From Tanypteryx hageni (lineage: Eukaryota; Arthropoda; Insecta; Odonata; Petaluridae), in contig CM054116.1 of the NCBI GenBank assembly GCA_028673005.1, forward strand, positions 135,213,681-135,277,680: a DNA stretch of 64,000 bases, given 5' to 3'. Position 1 is the first letter of the stretch. Each line of letters starts with the position of its first letter. Made by a program: the position numbers and the translations under genes. A model generated the notes under the pieces. The model searched no databases. It had not been told where the DNA came from and saw nothing but the letters and a program-made list of their open reading frames with translations. Shown here one piece after another: positions 22,701 through 34,700 of the stretch.

Positions 22701-25700
22701 GCTAGTGAAGATATACGTAGATCGCTTCGGCAGGGAGCTCTCGTATGGGGCTGGTAGCGAGGAACGAATGACTCTGTCGGTTGATCTGCAGAAAAAGCGT
22801 GCAAGTTATACGATGAATACAAGTCTCCTTTCAAATCTATATAGCTGAGAAACATTACTGTGCGGAAGTGACAAAGTTTTTTAATTTCATCTCGATTACT
22901 CAGGTTGCTAAGAATTTTACGATATTTTCGCGTAATATTTTACAGGATAAAAATTGCGATAAAAATGATTGTGCTTTAAAATGCTCATTATGATTTATTT
23001 CTTAGTGGACGAATGTAATTCTGTATTCTGTTTGAGGTTCGATTTAATTTCTCGCTAATCAAAGTTGCAAGTCGATGAAATTCTTCCTTAAGACAAAACA
23101 TTGCAGGAATTCTATCGTAAACATCTATCTTTGCTTTTCGCGTTTCCTAGAATCCTTTTTCATCACTCGTAACCATGCCGTAAATGGCTATACCTTCCAA
23201 CTATATGATGATTAATATGATGAATAATGGGGCGATGTTCCCTTAAAAGTTAAAAGCTTAATAGATCAGTCATGCATATTTTCATTTGCGTGAAAGAACT
23301 GATTTGGTTCTTTTTTTCCATTTCATAATGATGAACACATAAGTTACTGGCGGAAGGTCCATCTAAAATGGCTCACAATAATTGACCGATGCCTTAATTA
23401 GGAGATCAAATAAAACGGAAAGAGGAATGTTTTCGGAAGGGCCGCACATTTGGGAGACTATGGTTTAAGGAGAATCGTTTAAACGTGAGTTATAATTAAT
23501 GTTATATGCCTTATTTCTTTGCTGTTTTGTTTAAATCAGTCAGGGTTGAAATATTAACTAGTGGTTTATAAAAATTTAGAAGAGCGATTCCCATTGAGAT
23601 ATTAAATACCGAACAACCCAGGCAATAAAAAAGTGACGGTGTTGATTCGTATACTGGTCTCTTTCAAATGCATTTAAGTGAATGAGTGAGCTATATACAT
23701 ATGGCTAAAGTTGGTCTGCAGCAGGACTTCTGTGAGTTATATCCAACGCTTTATATGTGCTTAATTTATAAGAGAATTATTGAGCTAGCCCCATGGCTGA
23801 AATCACATAGCAATAGTTCCTTTTATTAATCGGTTATCGTTGAATCAGCACTGCGCATCTTGTGTGTATATGTATATATACAGATAGTAATATAAAAACA
23901 TTCATATTTATATGTATTTTATAACTGTGAAATACCTTTAAACTCTCGTGACAAGATTATTGCGGGTGCGCATCCTTCCTAGGTAATCTCGAAAGGTAGA
24001 GTTTTCGTAGGACCTCTCACTCTCCGAAAAATTCTTCATCTAATCTAATTTCTCTCTGTCTTTAAAGGTCCATCCGCAGTTCCAAGGGAGGACAGTACGC
24101 CGTCATATTGGCTGTCGTGAAGAAAGGGTAAGTGGCTGCTGAAAATATTTTATAACTTTTATAAAATATAAAAGAATATTCTATTAGGCAGGTATACTAA
24201 GCTGAGGAGCCAACATCTGGCAAATGTCCGGTCCTTAGCTTACTGTACATATATCGATTTAACATAATTTACCTACTAGTAAAACATGTGTAAATTACTG
24301 TAAACCGGGACTACAACTGACACATGTATACACCAATTCTCATTGGTTCAGATATTCGGAAATGCAATTACTTATGAAAGTGGTTGAACTTATAATCGCT
24401 AACGTAACATTTCAAATCCTTACGTGCTAACACGACTTTTTGAAATATTTTAACAACCGGGACATTGTTATCTGATTTTTTAACAATAGGAACGCTATAT
24501 GCTTCATTTTGCATCAGGTGAAATGGCGTTACCATGTTTTCCCACCCATTTCAAGCACTGTTTATATATCATTTATGACATAAATGTTATTAGTATTTGG
24601 TTGGTAGTGCAAAAATGTTAAATTATCTCTACATCATTTTTCTAGAAAAAGTGCATCTGAAGGCCGGGGAATAGGTCACTTCATATATGACAAGCTCTTT
24701 CATGATCTGTGAAGCCTTTTCCTATATATTTATATATCTGTGAGGTAGTAATTAAAGAATTCATTCAGAGAAGAAAATTCGAGAATTTTCCAAGACTGCT
24801 TCACATGCAAATCCCATAAAGGAAGGAAAAATTTCACCTGGACTCGAACCCAAATACTTCAGAGAAAATGTGCCCTATAACTCGAAAGGAATAACAAAAC
24901 AGCATTTATTTTTCGCCAATTCAGTTGGCACAGTGAGCGCCGAAGAGTATAGAGGAACTAAAGGACGTATAACTCGCCAGCAGATGGCGCATAACCCTCT
25001 ATTAAGTAAATTGAGAAGAAAAATTCAAATAACTTCTTTGTGGGAAATCTGGTGGGAATTTTGACCCCTTCATGTTAATTCTAAGGACCATGAGAGTCAC
25101 CATGCCAAGTTTGATGGAGATTGGACAAATAGTGTGGGAGGAGTTAGCGGACATACAACCATACGATTTATGCTTTCATAGAGATGTAGAGATAAGTTAA
25201 CATTTTTTGTGCTTCCAACCAAAGTACAGAATTTTAGATTAGGGAATCCCTGGGTTCCCCCTCCCCTCTGGCATGCATGCTGAGCATCTTGTACAGAATT
25301 TATTCCACTGGATGATATATAGTAACTTTTTTGGGTCATATGTCTTAGTTAGTATTATTTGTGACATCAGGCTGTACGATTGGATGGATTTTAATCGAAA
25401 TCCTTACAGCCCTACATTTAACACAATCTTCTGATTCAATGAAAGATAGGCTAATGCCACTATTTAATTTTATATGCATAAGAACTCTATATTGTGATTT
25501 ATTTATCTTTGTATTGTTTCTTTTTCCTTGAAATTCATCTTCCATTCCATTCCTCTTGTAGATTGTTTTATTTTTTCTGTGTAGATAGCCTTTAATCTCA
25601 ACTTTCTTTTCATTCTTTTGCAGTTTTGCTGACAAGACAGATGAATCTGCTATTCTGTCAATTGTGAACATAGGCTATGACCGGGTGAGCTATCTTCAAG

Positions 25701-28700
25701 ACTCAAAGCTCCTTTCATCCAAAATTTTTGTTTTTAATCGCATTTTACTGATTTGTATGTTGGTACAGTAATAATCTTAAATGGGAGATGAGTAATGCAT
25801 AGGATTTTGTAGGGGTCTTGTTTTGAATTTTGAAATTTGCATTAATGTCTGTGAATGTGAAGATAAGGTCAACAAATTATGGTTTAAAATATTGGTCTGG
25901 GTGGAGGTAACCATTATCTGTTATTCTCTATCATTGGTTTATTTTCTCTGAGGGAATTTTAGTTTTGCTATTAATTAAATTTTTGTTTGTGCAGTTTTTA
26001 ATGAGACATGAAAAGTTTCTGCATATACTTACTGCATATGCCAGCATATAAGTCGACCTTTGAAGCTCAAAAAAAATTCCTAAAACTTAAAGTCGACTTA
26101 TACGCCAAATATAAAATGTGACTCTTAAATATCAGATTAAAAACATTGATATTTATGAAAACATTTGATCTTATGTTAAATAGAAATTAACTCCTTAACC
26201 GTAAAATACAAAATTAGAGACACAATGAAAAGGGGCAGAGGAAAGGAAGGAAAGGCAAAAGACAATAAAAATTATAAACTCACAGGTTTAGGGGTTGTTA
26301 CTCCATGCCAGGGACCTGATGTCACTCACTCAATCGCACAAGCACTAATCCTAAAGGTGGAAAAGGAAATGGGACCAGGTTTGTGAGAAATTACCCTGCA
26401 CCAGGGACCCAAATAATCACACTGTTGCTAGAAGGTTTGTGAGTCAGTATGACTGCGACAGGGACCTACTAAGCAACCACAGACACATGCACACGTACAT
26501 GCCAAGAGGTAAAGGGAAAAAATAAAGGGTGAAGGAAAGGGGAAATAATACTAGGTTTACGGGAGATTAAACCATGCCAGGGACCTAGTATCACACACAG
26601 TGGCCTGTAGGTTTATGTGCCTTCCGGCAATGACAGGGACCTAACAGACAAAACAATCATGCACACAAGCACTTAAATACACGCACAAAAATCTCTAAAG
26701 ATGAGGAAAACGGAAACCGGCAATTCTAGAATTAGAAGCATATAATTTGCTTCTCAAAATAACCAACCATCTATCAGGCTTCGTCCTGTCTATTTGAGAC
26801 CTCTACATGAACAAAATTCATACAGTCATACAACAAAAAGTCCACGATAAAATGGTAAAACTGCATAGAAAACTTTAAGCCCTAATCAACTTGAAACCAC
26901 GAAATGGAAAAAATAACACCAAACCACCCAACAGTAATGTAATACCCTTTCGGAAAAGAATTTCAAAAAAGAGGAACTCAAAATTTTGGAAAAAGGTATC
27001 AAGTACAAGAAACCTCCAACAGAAGACCTTGTTGCAGACATTGAATCCACAGTTAAATCATTACCCGAAAACACAAAAAATATCATTAGAAACTCATCCT
27101 TACTACAAATCAAAACAGAATCTCTCCAAAACCCGAAATACAAAACATGTTTGCCACCGAGAATACAATACCATTAAACAACAATACTATGTTAAAAGAA
27201 GGACCTTACACAAAAATCCCCAAGAACCCCCTAAACAAGATAATCACAGACACAAAAAACACCTTAAAAACTTGTACCACAATAATTACGAAAAAACTCC
27301 AAACCCAACTTCACATCTCCAACCCTATAATCCCTAGGATGTATTACCTCCCAAAAATACATAAAAAAGACATCACCCTCAGACCTATTGTCTCTGCCAT
27401 CAACTCTCCTACATACAAAATTTCCCAATGGCTAAATGAACAGTTCAAACAATGGCCTCTTACTCAAGAGTCACTTATTAAAAATAACAACCATTTCATT
27501 AATGAAGTTAAAAACTTAACCCTCACAAACACTTAAATTCTAGTTTCATTCGATGTTGTGTCCCTTTTTCTCAGCGTACCAATAGAAGTAACACTAAATT
27601 TCCTCGAATCCTGGCTCAAAGAACAAAACTTACCACAAAAATCAGTCAATGAATACGTCCTATTAACATGCCTTTGCATGAAACGAAATGTCTTCCAAAT
27701 AAACAATAACATATACCAGCAAAACCAGGGCACAACAATGGGAAATTCTCTGTCACCATTCCTTTCAAATTTATTCATGATTAATTTCGAAAAACACTGC
27801 AAAACCACATTCACATACTTCCCTAAAACTTGGTTTAGATACTTTGATGACATATTCGCAGTTTTTGACACATCAAAATACAACACCACTAACTTCCTTC
27901 AAGATCTAAACAACCAATATGACTCGATTAAATTCACACTCGAAAAAGAAAAGACACTAACCTTCTTAGACTTATTATTAACAGGACCCAACAATGAGTT
28001 ACAATTCAATATTCACCGAAAACCAACACGCACTGATAGACATATCCCATCAAAATCCAATCATCACATCTCACATAAATTGACCCCTTTTCATTCCATG
28101 ATCAATAGACTTCTTCGCGTGCCTCTCTCCCCATCTGATTACCATAAAGAACTCACACACATTAAGAACTGTGCAAAAGCCAATGGATACGACACCAAAA
28201 TGATCAAAAACATCCTACGTAAACATAAACATAGGCACCATGTAAAAATGCACACAACACTAACTGACACTTCCCCCACAGACACAAAATACATTAAAAT
28301 CCCCTCCGCTCCCAGGCTCACCAACAAACCACACAACTTCTTCTCAAAATTCAATTTTAAGACAGTATTACTTAATGACAATAGACTTGTAAATTAATTA
28401 CACAATCCAAAAGACACAATACCTTCCTTACATAAATCCAGCATACACAAAATATCATGTGGAGGATGCGACAAAATATATATTGGGCAAACAAAACGTA
28501 AGATAGAAACACGCTTCAAAGAACACAGCTCATTTTAAACACAACAGATTAAACAACTCTAGTGTAGCAACACATATCCAAGAACACCACCATCCAATCA
28601 CGATCGAAAACCTAGCTCTTGTAAAATCTGTAACCAACCAAAACAAACTAGACGCATACGAAAGCATACACATAAACAGAAACAAAAATTCCATTATGAA

Positions 28701-31700
28701 TAATGATCTCAGTCCGATCCCCCTTTCACCTCTGTATGTTGTAATGGCTGTACCTGTTTCCCTTCCTTTTACTTCAGCACATAAACATATAAACACAGCC
28801 TACAACACTCCCACCCCTCATTACACATCAGCTACTGATGATGAGGGCATTGCTCTTGAAATACGTATTTAGTACGTTTACCTCATCTTTAGATATCTTG
28901 TGTGCATGTATTCGAGTGCTTGCATGCATGATTGTTTCGTCTGTTAGGTCCCTGTCATTGCCGGAAGGCACATAAACCTACAGGCCACTGTGTGTGATAC
29001 TAGGTCCCTGGCATGGTTTAATCTCCCGTAAACCTAGTATTATTTCCCCTTTCCTTCACCCTTTATTTTTTCCCTTTACCTCTTGGCATGTACGTGTGCG
29101 TGTGTCTGTGGTTGCTTAGTAGGTCCCTGTCGCAGTCGTACTGACTCACAAACCTTCTAGCAACATTGTGATTATTTGGGTCCCTGGCGCAGGGTAATTT
29201 CTCACAAACCTGGTCCCATTTCCTTTTCCATCTTTAGGTTTAGTGCTTGTGCGATTGAGTGAGTGACATCAGGTCCCTGGCATAGAGTAACAACCCCTAA
29301 ACCTGTGAGTTTATAATTTTTATTGTCTTTTGCCTTTCCTTCCTTTCCTCTGCCCCCTTTCATTGTGTCTCTAATTTTGTATTTTACTGTTAAGGAGTTA
29401 ATTTCTATTTAACATCAATTTTGCCGTAGTCTCCATCTTTACTTATTTATTTGATCTTACAGCGTAGGTGATTGCCATTTTGAATCAGCTGCTCCATTGT
29501 TTACATATTCCATCATTTATTTTAGAAGATTTAAGATATTTATTTTTAATAGTTAATAAAAATTAGAATTTTAACTTTTGTTTTTATTACTGAATCTCGA
29601 AAATATAAACGAACTATTTGCAATTACAGGAATGAAGGATAAGTAGAAATACATTCTGCCAATAGATGGCAATACAGTATATGACTGATCTTTCTTAAAT
29701 GAAACAAATGATTTAATAACTCAAAAATCGACACTGCATTTTTTGGGAAAGGTTACATTTAGGTTTTAAAAACCACAAAATTCCTCGTATTCTTCATTCG
29801 AAGATTTTTTAGCAAAAAGTGGGGGGTCGACTTATACAGCGAATATATGTCTAGTCATGTATTTACAATCCGAAAAATCGAGGTCGACTTATACGCCGGC
29901 ATATATGGTAATAATTCTCACAAAATGCAATTTTTAATTTTTTGTAATGAGATTCATTATTTTTTAAAGTGAGCCTAAATTTAAGGCCTTCATTGTTCAA
30001 TTGGCAAATAAGTCAATTTTGGAATATTTTTCCACTGAGGAATCTTGAAAATTTTTCCATAATTTATAAACATGGTTATCATAGTCTTATTTTAAAAAGT
30101 CCATGCTAAAGATTTCTTTTGAAAATAAGTATGAACGACATCCACTTGCTTGACTAATTGCAGCTTATTTGATATTATGCAGCATCTTGAATATATGCAG
30201 TCAAACATTGTCTCTATGTTTTACAGTTAATCCTTTAACCCTGCATTGTTCAAAATGTGGCTGAAATGTTTTCAACATATGTTAGATGCAATGCATTTTA
30301 TTGCCTATTCAGTAAATTTTTCCTAAGCCAGTTTTTTAAATCTGCTAATGTAATTGTTTTGTCCATCAGCTCGTCCATCCGTCACACTTCCATGTCCGGT
30401 GAAATAATACTACATCATTCTAGTTAGAGCTACCAAATTTTATGTTTATGGCCATAAGTTCTTCCCACGATTGAAATTTGGAGATTCCAAAGGCAGCCTA
30501 AGGGGTGTAGTGGGGATTTAACATAATATGCACTTAATTTCTGATTCATCAGATTATTCCTCACTTGTTTGTTCATTCACATTTTTTATGTAATAGTTTT
30601 CTTTAAATAAATTTTTATTCAAAATTTTGTCTACAATTTAGAAAAAGGAAGATAACAAAAATGAATAAAATATCATACAAAACTATTCACATAAAGCATC
30701 AAAAAAACAAACTTTTACTTATATAGTAACATTAATCTTATTCTAAATTATCAGAATTATTTTAAAGCTTTTTGAGCAGACCTTTGTACATTGTTATAGG
30801 CAAAAAAAATTCTCCTTTTTATGAATATTTGGTGGTCCACATTTCTTTTGCCAGAATTGCTGTAATTTGCACAAGGTTCTTCTTGTTTTGTATTTTTTAT
30901 ATTCCTGCAACTCATGATCATTTTCATAAACAACAAACCCATTGCCAGTTTTTGGAAAATATTTGTTGTAATACTATTATTATTAGTATATTAAACAAAA
31001 AAGTCTAACATCTCATCAACAATAAAACAATTCTGTCCTTCAGTCTTAGGCATGTAACTAAGACTTAGGATTGAGTTTGGACATTTTGTGCTGAGACTGA
31101 TTTTATCCATTCTATTCTAATCCTTCACATTTAAAATAATTTTGTCTAATATTCGCATCACTAATATCAATTTATTTTTCATCTTTGTTAGCATCATTCT
31201 GTAATGCTCTTTTGAGCAGCAAGCGATTAGCAGCCAGCATCCTAACCACTATACCACCAGCACCCCAATACAAATTACCGTTAGCTTTTGTCCCCGAATG
31301 GTTATTGCACAACACTGATCCATGGCCAGTTAATTACATTATTGAAATTTCATTAAAATGATTTATAGTCCCTATTTTGGTCACAAATAGTACATAAAAC
31401 ATTAAAATATAAAAGTATGAATATCTAATAGTAGCAATTGTCGTAAAACCTAATTTAAAAAGAAAATTTTAATAGAAAATATTTATGTTGTGCATTTTTA
31501 CCTTACTGCTATCTCTTTGCCATACAAGAAACTGGTATAAATTTCCACTTGACCTTAAAAGCAGATATATCCGAGGCATTTGAAATGTTGTCTACCAGGA
31601 GACTGTAATATTTTGAAATACATTTCTAAATATAAACTCATACCTATTCTTGATTTCTATTGCATTAATTTATCATGCTGGGAGGCAGTAAGTACGTATT

Positions 31701-34700
31701 TTATTGATGCTGCAAGCAGTGCTGCAATTTGTTGCTAGTTATTATTTGTAGTAAGGAAAGACAGTAAGGTAAGAAAGACTCACCTCTTCACTAGCATTTC
31801 CATTACCATTGAATGTAATCAATGCTGGATTAATAATGATAGTGACTATATGTTTATGTATTATGACCTATGGTCACATCATACTTACATAAATATTTTA
31901 TGTGAAACATATTCTTTCCAGTAAAATATGTCTGAGACATGCTGTTTATTTCATACTGTACTATACTATGCAAATTACATTCTATCCCCTCTAACTTTCC
32001 CTAACAATGGCAGGAGTTGCTTCTAAAAGAATCTTAACTTTATACCTAAGGAATTACTAACTGATATTTTTTGTGGGAGTGAAATTATTTCAAGTTATAC
32101 TCTTTGGAGAATAAGTTTATGAGGCAAAAATAAAGCAATTCATATGTTTTAGATTTTATTTGGAGAGAAAAAAGATAAAATAGCTTTGTTAAAAAGAAGT
32201 TTTTTAAAGTGAAATTTTTATGTACTTTGTTTCAGTGGTTGATTGAAACATCTAGTATTGGTGCTTGTTTGGCAGATATTATACAGGCTGAGCTGAATGA
32301 TGTAGCATTAAAACAACAGCTTGCTGCAACTCAGACTCTTTTGGTTGCTCTTGATAAATGTCGTGAAATAATTCATGTCACGGACACCTCACATCAAATT
32401 CAGGTGGGTTGAAATTCAGTTAGATACTTACCATAATGCAGTCATGGGTCCAAGTAAACTGCAATTACACTCCAGGCATTTATTATTTCTCTGTCCATAT
32501 TTATCTGTGCGTTTCTTTGATTTCTTTGCTTCACATGTGCGATTTAGTTTCTGGTTTCCTATTCTCTCTCAGCCATCGCAGAACCACTTCTCTTCTTTCC
32601 ATGTCCTTTCATCTTGACTAAAATTATTAGAATGCAAGCATACTTCATTAAGTAATAACAACTGCTTTTCATTCATATTATCTATGTATCATAAGGAAAC
32701 ACAAAGGAAAAGTATACCCCTTAAATGGATTATACAGAGATTTCAAAGGCATTCTTTATAGGAAATGCATATAAAACGGCATCAGGCTGTTCTTGAATTT
32801 TTATCTCTGAAACTATAAGTCATATATGGGTTTACAGTCTTTTTGTGGTAAATATTGTCCTCTATTTGAATATTTTTTTGAAAATCTATACCTCCCAGAT
32901 CATATAATAGCTTGGGAGAAAAAATATGGTTTTTGGGCATTCTTTACTAGCGAAGCAGCAGTAGCATTCTGCCTTATTTGACCCATCTGCTTAACAATTT
33001 AAGTTCTTAAAGGTATGGCTGAAATACCAATATATTTTGTAGCTTTTTCTTAGCACATGATTAAAAATGAACGTTTCTTATTAACATATTTACCATATTT
33101 TTACTGGAAAATATTTTTATATGAGCACATGGCTAGGTAATGAGAAAAAAATTAATTTTTAAATTTTTTAGCACGATTACTAATGAACGTTTCTTATCAA
33201 CATGTTTATTTTATTTTTACTTTACTTTATTTTTATATTTGCACATGGTTAGGTAATAAATTAATTTTTTAATTAATAAAAAGAAATTTTACTTTCACTC
33301 AGTGAACAAGTGAGATTCCATTTCCAAGGCTCTCCTCTTTTCCTCTCTATTCTGTGATTGAGGAGTCATGGTCTCACTGTGACCATCAGAGAAACTTTCG
33401 CTCTCTTCATCACCGCTATCAGATAAATCACTTTCTATGTAGAAAGTGTCATCACTGTTACTGTTTTGCAATATTTCTTCCACTTTCTTTCTTTTCAAAC
33501 CTCTTCATTCAGCCATGAATAAAACGAGGATAGCCCCACTTATGCAAAAATTTACATAATTTACAAGGCATAAAATATGTACACATTAAATTATTCGTAA
33601 TATGTGCAGTGCCTAACATGGTGATTCATGAACTGAGAAAAATTGAAGGTCTGTAGGAATGCGATACTGTTCTGATACATATGAATGTTGCATTGTGCTG
33701 GGCGTGTAGTGTTACAGTGCTGCTGGATAATGTGAAACTATGACAATGTACGTAAATTACGTAGTGGTATATGAGAATACATAAAGAGTTAAACTGAGAG
33801 TGATTGTAGTTCAGATAGAAGGAAAATAAGCATTGTTGCAAGTAAATAAAAGAGCGCTGCACAAATACGTCGATTTGGCGGCTAGGTAAGGCAAGGCACT
33901 AGGAGATGACCCCGTCGATTCTACGATTAGGTAAGCCGATGGGTTAATTGCGATTTGCTGATTGGATCGTCGTATCAACCGATGTAAACAAAATCTGTGA
34001 TTTTATGCTTGGATAATTTTTAAAATAAAAATCAACAATCAAACAGTAGTGTTTGCAGTGTTATGCCCTTTAAGTGTCCTAAAAAGGAAAAGGGCAAATG
34101 CAAAAGGATGACTTTCCAGATAAGGCAGCATTGTGTGTAGTTCTGTTTTGAAATTTTTCACATGCAAAAAAGTATAAAAGGTACTGTAGTTGTTAATAAC
34201 ATTATTCTTTTTGTTCACTCTTTGGAATCCTTACCTTAACATTCATATTTTCATAATAGTGGGAATTGCAGAAGTTTTCACTTAGAAAGCGTTGATTGGA
34301 CAACTTCTTCCCTTTCCTAAGTCACAAATATCTTTGTCCTTGCCGCCTATGATTTAGGGTTGAATGTGGTCGCGGGTTTGGAAAATCATTACGTTTTCTC
34401 TTGAACTGTGGCTTTCTCAGTGAAATGTCGTTTTGTGCGGTATTTGGCTGTAATAACAGTTACAAAAATTGTAATGGTAGGGTGAGATTTTTTCGATATC
34501 CCCAAGAAAAGTCTATTCAAGAAACATGGATTCGAGCATGCTGGAGAAGAGACAACATAAACGTGAAATCAGGAAAGAACAGGTATTTGGTTTAAAAACT
34601 TGGTACACTTATTAATGAGATCATGAGGATGTGCACCTCGGGGCCAGAATTTTTGTTTCGTGGAAGGGGTGTGCCATTTTCCATAAGATAACACATAAAA

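Larger units (their letters stand above)
19766..24067 (+). other. Pde8 intron: MITEs, hairpin, otherwise nothing seen
   Basis: Contains a 22-bp perfect inverted repeat (20301-20411), hAT ends at about 20613 and 20898, and a hAT MITE (20907-21293). From 21300 to 24060 no coding block or clear repeat was recognised. Confidence 0.7.
26174..29448 (+). mobile_element. Penelope-like element PLE-1, full structure, coding region broken
   Basis: A 3275-bp PLE flanked by an 11-bp perfect duplication, ATTTGATCTTA (26163-26173 and 29449-29459). Inverted arms 26174-26706 and 28881-29414 (about 533 bp each) enclose the coding region, and a 34-nt tail (29415-29448) follows the right arm. Inverted rather than direct pseudo-LTRs and variable-length target duplications are known for PLEs. 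The arms contain five spaced CAGGGACC units. A CTGATGA...GAAA motif (28835-28861) abuts the right arm. Confidence 0.9.
26030..29910. mobile_element. TA-flanked TIR element, copy 1, interrupted by a PLE
   Basis: The outer ends read TGCATATGCCAGCATATAAG (left) and, on the right, CTTATACGCCGGCATATATGG, both adjoining TA. Each contains the phrase ATAAGTCGACC or its complement. Without the 3275-bp PLE and its duplicated target the element is about 595 bp, the same size as copy 2 at 47113-48040 without its own insertion. The interiors of the two copies align along their length in opposite orientation. TA target and CCGTATATGCC-like ends suggest a Tc1/mariner/pogo-type MITE, but the superfamily is an inference. 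Confidence 0.8.

Noticed and set aside
27533..28796. Minus-strand frames of 80-118 codons
   Set aside because: Shadows of the PLE-1 reverse transcriptase on the plus strand.
31230..31275. tRNA gene on the minus strand
   Set aside because: The A-box-like half is good, but no acceptable B box or cloverleaf follows.
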